DNA of 64,000 nt from Aeromonas sp. RU39B (GCF_900156095.1 NZ_FTMJ01000009.1:120691-184690); one strand, 5' to 3'. Positions 25,888 through 35,347 are shown, counted from the stretch's first letter. Made by a program: numbers and translations. Notes: generated by a model not told the origin, from the letters alone.

Positions 25888-26259
25888 ATGCAGATTGAAC
25901 CGAGCGATCAGCCTAGCCTGGATTTTTATCAGGATCTGCACGGGCTGGAGTCGATCAAACAAAACCCTGATTCGGCGGAGGCCCTGCAAGGGGTCGCCCG
26001 CCAGTTTGAAGTGCAGTTTCTCAAAGAGGTGCTGCACCAGATGCGCGAAGCAACCGATGTGATGGCCGGTGATGACAGTCTGGTATCCAGCGATAGCGTC
26101 CGTTTTTACCAAGAGATGTGTGACAGCCAGCTGGCCATGGCGATGGCTGGCCAGAACAAGACTGGCCTGCAGGACAAGATCATCGATCAGATGAGCCACC
26201 TGTTGCCCGATGCGGCACCAACAGGCAAAACCGACGAGAAATTAAAGCGATCCAGCTAA
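25888..26259 (+). CDS. flgJ: Short rod-cap protein FlgJ without a muramidase domain (lateral)
   Basis: Only 123 residues, against about 310 in enteric FlgJ. The N-terminal rod-cap domain is present (ARQFEVQFLKEVLHQMREATD, then FYQEMCDSQLAMAMAG), but the C-terminal peptidoglycan-hydrolysing domain is absent. The stop is followed by 64 bases before flgK, so this is not a frameshift. The rod must cross the cell wall, so a separate enzyme is needed; the lytic transglycosylase at 41245-42444 is a candidate by position. Confidence 0.9.
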   Translation: MQIEPSDQPSLDFYQDLHGLESIKQNPDSAEALQGVARQFEVQFLKEVLHQMREATDVMAGDDSLVSSDSVRFYQEMCDSQLAMAMAGQNKTGLQDKIIDQMSHLLPDAAPTGKTDEKLKRSS

Positions 26260-26323
26260 TTGGTCGTTTAGAAAAATCAATGATCCTATTTGCCTGCTCA
26301 TCCCGTCCGAGAGGTGCGATACC

Positions 26324-27631
26324 ATGTCGATGATTTCCACCGCAGCCTCCGGGCTGTCGGCCACCCAGGTGGTGCTCAATGCCATCAGTAACAACGTCGC
26401 CAACTCGGAGACCGATGGTTATAGCCGCCGTACTGTCACTCTGACCAGCGTCTCTACCGGTGGGGTCACGGCCAGTAGCATCAATCGTGAGACCAGCTTC
26501 TATCTACAAACCCAGAGCTGGGACAGCACCTCGGACGTGGGCTATTACACCAGCTATAGCGAATACACCACTTATCTCGAAGAGCTGATGAGCAGTGACT
26601 CGCTGGATATCTCTACCTCGCTCACGACCTTCTACTCGGCGCTGGAGGAGGCGAGCACTTCACCCGATGACGACTCCCTGCGTACCGCCGTTTTGACGGA
26701 TGCTGAGGCCGTTGCCGATGCGTTTAACTCCCTGGCGGGTTACCTCGACGATATTGAAACCGAAGTGGAGAGTCAGGTCGGCACTACAGTTGATTCGATC
26801 AACGACTATGCCTCGCAAATTGCCGAGCTGAATGCGCAGATCGTCAAGCTGCAGAGCACCGGCAGTGATACCAGCTCTTTGGAAGATAGCCGTGACTCAT
26901 TGATTGCCAGCTTAAGTGAATTGGTTGAAGTGGATGTCACCGCGCAGGATGACGGCAGTTACACCATCACTCTGCCGCAAGGGCAAACTCTGGTAAGCGG
27001 TAGCTCTTCTGGCACCATGGACTGGAGCGAAGATGATGGTCTGACACTCACTTATGGCACCCAGACTACGTCGGTCAGTGAAGATATGTCAGGTAGCCTC
27101 GGCGGTCTGTTTGCCTTTGTTAGCGATGTATTGGAGCCGACGCAGGAAGCTCTGGCGGATCTGGCCACTCAGGTTGCAGACGAACTGAATGCAGTACAGG
27201 CGACCGGTTACGATCTGGATGGTGAATCGGGTGCCGCCCTGTTTACCTATGATGCAGACGATCCTGCCGGCACCATCTCTATCTCCGATGACTTCGACAG
27301 CGATGATCTGGCGTTTTCCAGCTCATCCGATACCAGCGAAACCGGTAATAACGACAACCTGTTGACCATGTTGGATCTGGCCGATGACCAGGAGTCGACC
27401 TACACCGCGCTGGTCACCAAGTTGGGGTTGGTGAGTAGCCAAGCAGAAGCATCCCTTGAGACCTCGACATCGCTGCAAAGTACCCTGGCTGACAGTGTCT
27501 CTTCCATCAGCGGCGTGAACCTGGATGAAGAGGCGGCCAATCTGGTGCTCTACCAGAACATTTACTCGGCTAACTCAAAAGTGCTGACGGTGGCGGACGA
27601 GCTGTTCGAAACCGTCCTCGACATGTTCTAA
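26324..27631 (+). CDS. flgK: Hook-filament junction protein FlgK (HAP1, lateral)
   Basis: 435 residues, on the short side for FlgK. N-terminus AASGLSATQVVLNAISNNVANSETDGYSRR and C-terminus GVNLDEEAANLVLYQNIYSANSKVL are diagnostic. The middle is rich in Ser, Asp and Thr. It is the first junction protein on the hook and a client of FlgN. Confidence 0.94.
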   Translation: MSMISTAASGLSATQVVLNAISNNVANSETDGYSRRTVTLTSVSTGGVTASSINRETSFYLQTQSWDSTSDVGYYTSYSEYTTYLEELMSSDSLDISTSLTTFYSALEEASTSPDDDSLRTAVLTDAEAVADAFNSLAGYLDDIETEVESQVGTTVDSINDYASQIAELNAQIVKLQSTGSDTSSLEDSRDSLIASLSELVEVDVTAQDDGSYTITLPQGQTLVSGSSSGTMDWSEDDGLTLTYGTQTTSVSEDMSGSLGGLFAFVSDVLEPTQEALADLATQVADELNAVQATGYDLDGESGAALFTYDADDPAGTISISDDFDSDDLAFSSSSDTSETGNNDNLLTMLDLADDQESTYTALVTKLGLVSSQAEASLETSTSLQSTLADSVSSISGVNLDEEAANLVLYQNIYSANSKVLTVADELFETVLDMF

Positions 27632-27641
27632 GGAGATCATC

Positions 27642-28544
27642 ATGCGTGTCAGTTCTTCCCAAACGACCACCATGCTGCTCAAGAGCATGCAGAGTCAGTA
27701 TTCCAAGTATTACGATGTGTCGACCGAGCTCTCGACCGGCTCCAGCATTAACAGTCCCTCTGATGATGCTATCGGTTATGCCCGGGTCAGCAGCCTGACT
27801 TCTCAGCAGACCAGCCTGAACCAGTATCTCGATAATATCGAGACCGCCAGCAGCCAGCTGGATGCCTCGGAAACCCAGATGTCGTCGATGACGGATGTGA
27901 TTAGCTCCATTCGCGATCTGGTGGTGCAGGCGGCTAACGATACCTATAGCAGTGATGATCTTTCCGATATCGCTACCGAGATTCAGTCGCTGGTCGACAC
28001 CCTGGTCGATCTCTGCAACGCCACCGACTCAAGCGGTAACTATCTGTTCTCCGGCAGCCTTAGCAGCACGGCGCCCATCTCTTACGACGAGACCACCGGC
28101 ACCTACACCTATGTCGGCAACGACTATCAGCGCGAAGTGGTGGTGGGCGATGGGATTACCGTGGCCAGCACCGATACCCTGTCCGGCGTACTCGCCAGCA
28201 GCAGTGATGGCAGTGACAACATATTTAACGATCTGAGCGATCTGATTACGGCGCTACAGTCGGGCGATAACAGCACGGCCAGCAGCATGCTCGATACCAT
28301 CGATGAGTACAGCAGCAGCCTGAGCACGGCGATTGCCAGTATCGGTGCCCGTTCCAACCAGCTCGATACCCTGTCTGATGCTCATACCGAGACCCTGACC
28401 TACAGTACGGCCCTGAGTGATTCCATCTCTTCTGCTGATTATGCCGAGGTCACGGTAGAATCGGAGGAGATCCTGACCACCCTGCAGGTGACCCAGCAAG
28501 TGCTGGCATCTGTCATGGGGCTCAGCCTCTTTGATGAAATCTAA
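27642..28544 (+). CDS. flgL: Hook-filament junction protein FlgL (HAP3, lateral)
   Basis: 300 residues, with the flagellin-like N-terminal helix pattern (LSTGSSINSPSDDAIGYARVSSL) and an all-helical C-terminus. Length and position after flgK indicate FlgL. The next gene starts 11 bases downstream. Confidence 0.93.
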   Translation: MRVSSSQTTTMLLKSMQSQYSKYYDVSTELSTGSSINSPSDDAIGYARVSSLTSQQTSLNQYLDNIETASSQLDASETQMSSMTDVISSIRDLVVQAANDTYSSDDLSDIATEIQSLVDTLVDLCNATDSSGNYLFSGSLSSTAPISYDETTGTYTYVGNDYQREVVVGDGITVASTDTLSGVLASSSDGSDNIFNDLSDLITALQSGDNSTASSMLDTIDEYSSSLSTAIASIGARSNQLDTLSDAHTETLTYSTALSDSISSADYAEVTVESEEILTTLQVTQQVLASVMGLSLFDEI

Positions 28545-28555
28545 GGACGCACTGG

Positions 28556-29692
28556 ATGGCCATCTCCTCGACGACGACCGGAACGGATACCAGCACCCTG
28601 ACCCCTGCCTGGGCACCCGCCACGGACAGTACGTCACGTCTTGAGGACAGTCAGGCCAGCCAGTCTCTGGCGGTCACCCGTGGTAGCAGTGACACCGCCA
28701 CCGATGCCACCCAGCGCAGCAGTAGCAGCAATGACCTGAGCGAGGAGAGCAGTACCGCGCAGCTGGGTAGCAGCGGCAGTGCCAGCACCGAGCAGGACAG
28801 CGAATGGGTCGAGCGGTTTGAAAGCTGGTCGGCACTGGGCGATGCCCAAGCCACTGTGGCCGATCTGCAGTCCGCCGAAAGCTCTCTGCAGCAGACCTAC
28901 CGACAGCTACAGCATTTGCAGCAACAGCTGACGCAAGACTCCTCGGATGCCGCGCAACTGGCGTCCAAATTACAGCAGTTAGATGCTCAGCGTCAGCAAG
29001 TCGGAGCACTCACCAGCCAGCTTGAACCGGTTGCCATGACTGAGGGTGGTGACAGTCAGTCCTACACGCTTGAGAAGGTTGACTTGCTGACGGCCCGACC
29101 GACCGACGAGCAGGTGCGGATCTATTTCCCGGCCAGCCGCAGTGGTGTCTCTGCCAGCATTCCCGCCGGTACTACGGGGCAGGACGTTGCCGATGCGCTC
29201 AATCAGTCGCTGCAAAAAGAGGGTGTCACGGTCGGTCTCAATGATCAGGGCCAGCTTACCTTCAGTGCCGGCAGCGAGGATGCTCGCAAGCTGAGTCAGC
29301 CGATTCTGATGTCGGGTCAGGGGATTCGTGTTCCGGCAGGAAATGCGGTAACGGTACGTCTCACTGCCGAGCAGAGCACACTGGGGGCATTGGCATCCCA
29401 GATCTCGGGTGTCACGACGCAGGAAGACAAGCAGGAAGTGCAGCAGCAAATTCAGTCACTGCTGCGCCAAATTCAGGATACCGTACAGGATATCCGCACC
29501 TATCGTCAGGAGTTGTTGCAAAATGCCCAGAGCTTGGCCACGGCCAGTGTCTCGGGTAGTGATAGCTCGGTCTCGTCTGCCCTGCAGGGCATGCAGCAAT
29601 CCTTCGGTCAGCAGGATTACCAGTCGGTTGCCACCAGCCTGCAGGCGCAGGCGAACCTCAGCAGCCAGACCGTGGTTGCGTTGCTCGGCTAA
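28556..29692 (+). CDS. LafW-like hook-associated / flagellin-related protein
   Basis: 378 residues. About 100 N-terminal residues are Ser/Thr/Gln-rich and disordered. Residues about 100-160 are coiled coil. Residues about 190-250 resemble the flagellin hook-IN module (AGTTGQDVADALNQSLQ, then GQLTFSAGS). The C-terminal 20 residues (QAQANLSSQTVVALLG) are like the end of a flagellin. Vibrio and Shewanella lateral loci have a gene called lafW at this position, described as hook-associated; this is probably its counterpart. Its exact role is not known to me. It ends 7 bases from the convergent glycosyltransferase gene. Confidence 0.6.
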   Translation: MAISSTTTGTDTSTLTPAWAPATDSTSRLEDSQASQSLAVTRGSSDTATDATQRSSSSNDLSEESSTAQLGSSGSASTEQDSEWVERFESWSALGDAQATVADLQSAESSLQQTYRQLQHLQQQLTQDSSDAAQLASKLQQLDAQRQQVGALTSQLEPVAMTEGGDSQSYTLEKVDLLTARPTDEQVRIYFPASRSGVSASIPAGTTGQDVADALNQSLQKEGVTVGLNDQGQLTFSAGSEDARKLSQPILMSGQGIRVPAGNAVTVRLTAEQSTLGALASQISGVTTQEDKQEVQQQIQSLLRQIQDTVQDIRTYRQELLQNAQSLATASVSGSDSSVSSALQGMQQSFGQQDYQSVATSLQAQANLSSQTVVALLG

Positions 29693-29699
29693 CTTTCCC

Positions 29700-31202
29700 C
29701 TATCTGTTCTTTGCGCCCCGTGGCACGTTTAGTGTCAGCAGGGCCTCTCTGATCTCGTTAAGCACCGGTTCCCACTCGTCACGGCGGGTCTGGCGAAACA
29801 GGCGGGCGCTCTGATACCAGGGCGTGTGTACGCCCTTTTCCAGCCAGCGCCAATCCGCCGCATAAGGCAGTAGAATCCAGACAGGCAGGCTCATGGCACC
29901 GGCCAGATGGGCCACTGCCGTATCCACGCTGATCACCAGATCGAGCGTACCGCACAACCCTGCGGTATCGGCGAAGTCTTGCAGCTGGGTGCCGCACGGA
30001 CGAATATCTTGGCGCGCCGAGAGCAGCGCCGCCTCATCCATCCCGAGCCGTTTTTGCAGTGAAATATACTCAAAGCCACCCGGTAGACTGGGGAGCAGGG
30101 TCGCCAGCGACAGGCTGCGCCTAGCGTCGTTGTTATGTGCCGGGTTGCCGGCCCATACCAGCCCGATGCGCGGGCGGCGGCGCTTGCCGAGGCATTGCTG
30201 CCAATGTTGCAGCGAGAGCTCGGGCGGCGTCAGATAGCCGGCAGCTTTGGGAACTGTCGTGGTGGTGGTCTTGAGCAGACCGGGTAAGCTCATCAGTGAC
30301 ACTTGCCAGTGGCAGCCGGTGACACGCTCACCCGATTCCACCACCCGCTCAACGGGCAACTGCTGCAATAGTGGCAACAGGGGGGAACGTACCCGCAAGA
30401 TGATACGGGCGCCTCGCTCAATCAGCGGGAAGATAAAACGTACGCACTGCAGGGTGTCACCAAAACCCTGCTCGCCATCGACCAGTATTTGGCAACCGTT
30501 GAGCTCGCCCGAGCCATCCCACAGCGGTGCCTCGTTGGAGAGGCGGGTGACGGCGACGGCAGGATAGCGCCAGCGCCACTCATATTGCTCCCATCCCACT
30601 GGCCATTTGCCCTGTGTCAGCCAGGCAACGGCCAGCGCAAATTGCGCGCCGGTATGGCTGGGTTCGCTGTGAATCACCTGCTGGTAATCATGCTCCGCCT
30701 TGCTCCACTGGCGTAACTCGGCCCAGGCTACGCCACGATTGAAAAGAGCGTCCTGATAATCGGGGCGTAGTCCGAGAGCCTGATTGTAGACGGTGATGGC
30801 CTCGTCAATGTGACCCTTGGCCACCAGTAGAATGGCCCGGTTATTGAGGGCCTGAGTGTGGTCCGGCTGCAGTTGCAGGGCTCGCTCATAACATGCCAGC
30901 GCCCCGGCATGATCCCCTAACTCGTCGAGGCAGAGCCCAAGATTATAGTGGCCGGGCACATAGTCGGGATCGAGCGCCAGTACCCGGCGAAACCAGATCG
31001 AGGCGAGCGGCAGATCTTGCGCTTCAAACGCGATGATGGCGCGCCACTGCATGGCGTCCAGGTGCATCGGATCGAGACTAAGCACCTGCTCAAACGCGCG
31101 GATGGCATCCTGTCGCTGTTTCAGGCGGTGGCTGCGCAATCCGCGCAGAAACCAGTAATCAATCCGCGCATCCAGCGCTGAGGTGGCCATCTGCGGTGTC
31201 AT
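29700..31202 (-). CDS. TPR protein with GT-B-like glycosyltransferase domain, FlmG-like (second copy)
   Basis: 500 residues. The first 230 are about six tetratricopeptide repeats (for example DHAGALACYERALQLQPDHTQAL). The rest resembles family-9/heptosyltransferase-like GT-B domains: GFGDTLQCVRF, RIGLVWAGNPAHNND, and DLVISVDTAVAHLAGA followed by PVWILLPYAADWRWL. The same two-part layout is known from Caulobacter FlmG, whose TPR part binds flagellin and whose C-terminal part glycosylates it. It overlaps the upstream paralogue by 4 bases (ATGA), so both are made from one mRNA. The placement between lafW and lafA suggests lateral flagellin as substrate (inference). Confidence 0.75.
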   Translation of the reverse strand: MTPQMATSALDARIDYWFLRGLRSHRLKQRQDAIRAFEQVLSLDPMHLDAMQWRAIIAFEAQDLPLASIWFRRVLALDPDYVPGHYNLGLCLDELGDHAGALACYERALQLQPDHTQALNNRAILLVAKGHIDEAITVYNQALGLRPDYQDALFNRGVAWAELRQWSKAEHDYQQVIHSEPSHTGAQFALAVAWLTQGKWPVGWEQYEWRWRYPAVAVTRLSNEAPLWDGSGELNGCQILVDGEQGFGDTLQCVRFIFPLIERGARIILRVRSPLLPLLQQLPVERVVESGERVTGCHWQVSLMSLPGLLKTTTTTVPKAAGYLTPPELSLQHWQQCLGKRRRPRIGLVWAGNPAHNNDARRSLSLATLLPSLPGGFEYISLQKRLGMDEAALLSARQDIRPCGTQLQDFADTAGLCGTLDLVISVDTAVAHLAGAMSLPVWILLPYAADWRWLEKGVHTPWYQSARLFRQTRRDEWEPVLNEIREALLTLNVPRGAKNR

Positions 31203-32818
31203 ACCGGAGCAAGGTTTTCCCCGCCGAGAAACTGGCGCTGCAACTGCTGGCCAAGTTCGGTCAGTATGCCATTCCAGTCACCATAGTTCGGCTGACGCCA
31301 CAAGCGGCTTTCGCCATACCAGGGTGAATCGCAGCGCTCCAGTTGCCAACGCCAATCGGGGTTGAACGGCAGTAATACCCAAAGCGGACAACCCACCGCG
31401 CCAGCGAGGTGCGCCACACTGGTGTCGACGCTGATAACCAGGTCCAGGTTCTGACAAAGCGCGGCCGTATCGGCGAAGTCCTCTTTGGGAAGCTGGCGTA
31501 TGGTATGGGTGGTTTGGTTAGCCAGCAGCGCGGCATCTTCGTCACGCAGATCTTTTTGCACGACAACATATTCGAGCCCGGTGGGCAGATGGGGCAGCAG
31601 GGTGGTCAGTGAGAGGCTTCGCTCATGGTCATTCTGGTGTTTGGCGTTACCGCTCCAGGTTAAACCGATTCGGGGCGTCCGTTTTTCCCCCAGCGCGGCT
31701 TGCCATTCGCTGACCACATAGGCGGGGGCTGATAGATAGCAGTCAGTACCAAACTCCTGCTCGTCATTGATCTGCAAGACGCGCGGCAGGCTCATAAGAG
31801 GCAGAACAAAATCGATCACCGGCAGTTGACCGCCGGAAACCACGTTGAGACGAGGATCCAGGCTCTCAATCAGGGTATGCAGTGCCGGTTGCACCATCAG
31901 CCACACTTCGGCGCCCAGATCGGCCAGACGCGGAACAAAGCGGCAGAATTGCAGGGTATCGCCGAGACCCTGTTCAAAGTAAACCAAGACACGCTTGCCT
32001 TCGATTGAGGCGGTACCGTCCCATTCGGGAATCGGCATATTGAGTTTCTTGATGCCGAGACTGGTTTCCAGAAAGCGCACTTCATACTGCTGCCAGCCAT
32101 TGCTGAAGTCGGCCAGCGCTAGTGAACGCAGCGAAAGAGCAAACTTGGCTTTCCAGTGCGAAGGGTTGCGCTTGAGCACTTCCTCGTAGCTCTGCATGGC
32201 CGAGCGATAATCCAGTGCTTCACTTGAGATAAATCCGCGGTTGAACCAAGCATCAACATAATTCTTGTCAATGGAAAGCGCGGTATCACAATCCGCTAGC
32301 GCTTCTTGTAAGCGGTGCAGCCGCAGAAAGGTTCCGCTGCGGTTGATATAGGCTTGCAGGAACTGGGGGTCTTGTTCCAGCAGTGCATTGAAGGTGGCCA
32401 GAGCCTCGTCATAGCGTTTTGTTTTGCGCAGTATATAGCCGCGGTTGTTTAGCACTTTGTTGGGGCTGTGTTTGAGATCCAGGGCCATGTCATAAAGACG
32501 CAGCGCCTCATTGAAGTTGCCGCGTTGCTGCAGAGCAATCCCCAAGTTGTAATAAGTCTGTCCCTTGAGCGGCTGCAGGCTGATTGCCTTGGTAAAGCCC
32601 TTGATGGCGCCGTCTAGGTCATCCTGTTTCAGGGCAATTTCGGCACGCAGGTGCACCGCCTCATAGTGATTCGGATGGAGGCCCAAATAGCGCTCTAGAG
32701 GAGCAATGGCCTCCGGCAACCGGTCCTGTCCGAACAGCGTGATCGCTTTTTCCAGCAAGACGTTGTCACTCTCGCGCTTTGGTTGCCGGAGCCAGTTGAT
32801 CTGGGGTTTTGCTGACAT
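31199..32818 (-). CDS. TPR protein with GT-B-like glycosyltransferase domain, FlmG-like (first copy)
   Basis: 539 residues from the ATG at 32818, with GAGG 10 bases upstream; the longer open frame to 33010 would run through the lafA upstream region in a basic, unrelated sequence. About seven TPR units occupy residues 18-250. The C-terminal half has GLGDTLQFCRFV, RIGLTWSGNAKHQND and LVISVDTSVAHLAGAVGCP, then NPDWRWQ and DSPWY, the same blocks as the downstream copy, so the two are paralogues from a duplication. It is divergent from lafA. In other Aeromonas lateral loci a maf gene has been described near here; none is present in this window. Confidence 0.75.
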   Translation of the reverse strand: MSAKPQINWLRQPKRESDNVLLEKAITLFGQDRLPEAIAPLERYLGLHPNHYEAVHLRAEIALKQDDLDGAIKGFTKAISLQPLKGQTYYNLGIALQQRGNFNEALRLYDMALDLKHSPNKVLNNRGYILRKTKRYDEALATFNALLEQDPQFLQAYINRSGTFLRLHRLQEALADCDTALSIDKNYVDAWFNRGFISSEALDYRSAMQSYEEVLKRNPSHWKAKFALSLRSLALADFSNGWQQYEVRFLETSLGIKKLNMPIPEWDGTASIEGKRVLVYFEQGLGDTLQFCRFVPRLADLGAEVWLMVQPALHTLIESLDPRLNVVSGGQLPVIDFVLPLMSLPRVLQINDEQEFGTDCYLSAPAYVVSEWQAALGEKRTPRIGLTWSGNAKHQNDHERSLSLTTLLPHLPTGLEYVVVQKDLRDEDAALLANQTTHTIRQLPKEDFADTAALCQNLDLVISVDTSVAHLAGAVGCPLWVLLPFNPDWRWQLERCDSPWYGESRLWRQPNYGDWNGILTELGQQLQRQFLGGENLAPV

Positions 32819-33040
32819 GCGTGTGATCCTCGCGCTCTGAACAGATGGGCCATCCCGGCTGATCGGAATAAGGCCATGACGGAGAAAGAGCGACGGAAAG
32901 AGAGGGGAAATAAAGGGACTGGGCCCATTTTTTCGTAGCGGATAAAAAAGTGACGGGATGATTTTATTTTCCGAAGGACGGGGTCGTCTTTTTACCCTTG
33001 TCAGCTGCAAGCAGCAGCGATAACCCTAAGGAGATCAATC
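32819..33040. other. Divergent control region of lafA and the TPR-glycosyltransferase pair
   Basis: 222 bases that must hold the lafA promoter, expected to be of sigma-28 type. GCGGATAA at 32938-32945 resembles its -10 box, but no TAAA element is at the right spacing (a TAAAG at 32911 is too far). lafA has a strong ribosome site (AAGGAG at 33028-33033). Confidence 0.4.
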
Positions 33041-33883
33041 ATGTCTTTGTCCGTACAAACCAGTTTCGCCTCCATGGTGACTCAGAACTCGCTGTCTACT
33101 GCCAACGATAAGCTGACCACCGCTATGGAACGTCTGTCCACCGGTTATGCCGTTAACTCCTCTGCGGATGACGCTGCCGGCCTGTCCATCGCAACTCGTA
33201 TGCAATCCCAAAGCGACGGTATCACCGTAGCCCAAGACAACGTGGAAGATGCTTCCTCCATGCTGTCTACCGCTGACGGTGCACTGGAGTCCATGGTTGA
33301 CATCGTAGGCCGTATGAAGGACCTGGCTACCCAGGCTGCCAACGATACCTACTCCACTGACGACCGTACCGCCATGCAAAGTGAGTACGACGAACTGTCC
33401 GAACAGCTGACCAGCGTAATGAGCACCACCTCCTACGGTGGTACTGACCTGCTCTCCTCTACCGGTCTGCTGGGTAGCGGCTCGGTTAACTTCCAGGTAG
33501 GTGCTTCTACCTCCGAAACCCTGACCGTCAACATTTCTGCTGCGCTGGGTGATATCACCTCCGGCATCACCAGCGCTTCTGGTGCAAGCCTTGCCTCCTC
33601 CAGCGGTGCCAGCAGCGCCATCGACGCACTGGAAGACCTGACTTCCGCTATCAGTACCGTGCGTTCCGATGTGGGTGCCAAGATCAACCGTCTGGACTAC
33701 ATCTCTGACAACCTGACCAACATGCAGGAAAACACCGATACCGCTATCGGTAACATCATGGATGCTGACTACGCCTCCGAAACCTCCGAGATGAGCAAGC
33801 AACAGCTGCTGGAACAGGCCGGTATCTCGGTACTGAGCGCCGTGTCCGACGCTCAGTCTCTGATCACCAACCTGCTGCAGTAA
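33041..33883 (+). CDS. lafA: Lateral flagellin LafA
   Basis: 280 residues. The N-terminal flagellin D0/D1 helices (NSLSTANDKLTTAMERLSTG, then NSSADDAAGLSIATRMQSQ) and the C-terminal helices (EMSKQQLLEQAGISVLSAV, ending SLITNLLQ) are complete. The middle (about residues 150-200) is short and very Ser/Ala/Thr-rich, offering many possible O-glycosylation sites. Small size fits a lateral filament. Only one flagellin gene is in this window. A strong ribosome site and a terminator right after the gene fit a highly expressed single-gene transcript. Confidence 0.95.
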   Translation: MSLSVQTSFASMVTQNSLSTANDKLTTAMERLSTGYAVNSSADDAAGLSIATRMQSQSDGITVAQDNVEDASSMLSTADGALESMVDIVGRMKDLATQAANDTYSTDDRTAMQSEYDELSEQLTSVMSTTSYGGTDLLSSTGLLGSGSVNFQVGASTSETLTVNISAALGDITSGITSASGASLASSSGASSAIDALEDLTSAISTVRSDVGAKINRLDYISDNLTNMQENTDTAIGNIMDADYASETSEMSKQQLLEQAGISVLSAVSDAQSLITNLLQ

Positions 33884-33894
33884 TTGCCGCCGGT

Positions 33895-33927
33895 ACCCGC
33901 TCCCTGACCGGGGAGCGGGTTGTTTGA
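33895..33927 (+). terminator. Rho-independent terminator after lafA
   Basis: A perfect 10-bp stem (33895-33904 with 33911-33920), loop of six, followed by TGTTTG. The T run is short but the stem is strong. Confidence 0.75.
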
Positions 33928-33957
33928 TCTACCACCCATAGATTCAGGAGGGGCGCC

Positions 33958-35322
33958 ATGTCCTATACCGATTACGATGCCGCGTCACTGGCCAGTGCCA
34001 TGGTGACTGCCGAGCGGGCCGGGATCGACGAGATGTTATCGGCCAAGTACACCAAATACTCGACCCAAGTCAGTGGTCTGGAGAGTCTGGAGAGCCTGCT
34101 GGAAGATTTTCAGGATAGCCTCGATACCTTTGAGGACGACACTTCCCTGTCTGCCCAGACTACCTCGGTCAGTGATGATGACTACTTTTCCGTTACCTCG
34201 GATGGTACGGCAGCGACTGGCCAATACAATATTACGGTCAAACAGTTGGCCCAGTCCTACCAGTCGGCGATGACATTCAGTTCTTCAAGTGCCTCAATCC
34301 CCAGTAGCGGTACTTTTTCGATCACCGTTGATGGTGAAACGCTCGATGTCGACTTGAGTAAAGTGACCGGTGGCACTGTGGCTGACCTGGTGAGCTATAT
34401 CAACAAGTCGTCCGATAACCCGGGGGTCACTGCCAGTCTGGTGACCAGTGGCGATAGCGTGATGCTGATGATTACCAGTGACGACACAGGTGAAGATGCC
34501 GGCGTTACCGATATGACCTTCACCTCCGAAGATGGGACAACCGTCTCGGTGGATGCTGACGGCACAGTCACCACGACGGGTGATACCAGTTCAGACTCTA
34601 CGACACTGGCATTCCAGACCGCGATGCAAGGGGTAACACAGCTGAGTGTGGCCCAAGACGCCATTATCACGTTGGGTAGCAACAGTACGATTGAAATCAC
34701 TTCCGACAGCAACACCATGGAAGATGTGATCGACGGGCTGACCATTACTCTGACCAAGGCGATGGACAGCGATGATGACCCGGTCACCATGGTGGTCGAG
34801 GCGGATTCGGACACGGTAGCCGATAACCTGCAGACCTGGGTCGACAGCTTCAACAGTCTGATCTCGTCCCTTAAAGAACTCTATGACGACGGTGGTGACC
34901 TGGAAGGGGATTCCACCGTTCGTTCCATGATTAGCAGCCTCAAGACCACCCTGCGTAACTCTCTTCCTGATGGTATGTCATTGGCTGATATCGGCCTCGA
35001 ATTCTCCAGTGACGGCACACTCTCCATCGACAGTGATGCGCTGGAAGAGGCGCTGGAGGCTGACCCTGACATCCTCAATACCGTCTTTACCGACGATGAC
35101 GGCATTTTTGATGCCATTGATGACTATCTCGAACCGTACACCAAGTCCAACGGCATTCTGGCCAGTCGGCTGGAGAGTGCCGAGGATAACCTCGAGAGCG
35201 TCGAGGAGCGTCAGGAGAAGTGGGATACCAAGATGGAAAACCTCTACTACCGCTATCTGGCCCAGTTCAACGAGATGATTGCCACCATGGCCACGCTGGA
35301 AAGTAACGCCAGCCTGCTGTAA
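33958..35322 (+). CDS. lafB: Filament cap protein LafB (FliD, lateral)
   Basis: 454 residues. The N-terminal coiled-coil part (YTKYSTQVSGLESLESLLEDFQDSL) and the FliD-type hook-IN-like module (VADLVSYINKSSDNPGVTASLV) are visible, and the C-terminus is the typical long helix (KWDTKMENLYYRYLAQFNEMIATM). FliD sits on the filament tip and folds arriving flagellins. Its ribosome site is AGGAGGGG. lafC follows after 25 bases. Confidence 0.93.
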   Translation: MSYTDYDAASLASAMVTAERAGIDEMLSAKYTKYSTQVSGLESLESLLEDFQDSLDTFEDDTSLSAQTTSVSDDDYFSVTSDGTAATGQYNITVKQLAQSYQSAMTFSSSSASIPSSGTFSITVDGETLDVDLSKVTGGTVADLVSYINKSSDNPGVTASLVTSGDSVMLMITSDDTGEDAGVTDMTFTSEDGTTVSVDADGTVTTTGDTSSDSTTLAFQTAMQGVTQLSVAQDAIITLGSNSTIEITSDSNTMEDVIDGLTITLTKAMDSDDDPVTMVVEADSDTVADNLQTWVDSFNSLISSLKELYDDGGDLEGDSTVRSMISSLKTTLRNSLPDGMSLADIGLEFSSDGTLSIDSDALEEALEADPDILNTVFTDDDGIFDAIDDYLEPYTKSNGILASRLESAEDNLESVEERQEKWDTKMENLYYRYLAQFNEMIATMATLESNASLL

Positions 35323-35347
35323 TGGCGCACGTAAGGAGCACCCGTTT

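Noticed and set aside
32938..32945. GCGGATAA as the -10 box of a lafA sigma-28 promoter
   Set aside because: No -35 TAAA element at the required spacing, so it is not called as a promoter.
32819..33010. 64-codon N-terminal extension of the first TPR-glycosyltransferase
   Set aside because: It would fill the lafA upstream region, has basic unrelated sequence, and the ATG at 32818 has a better ribosome site before the first TPR.
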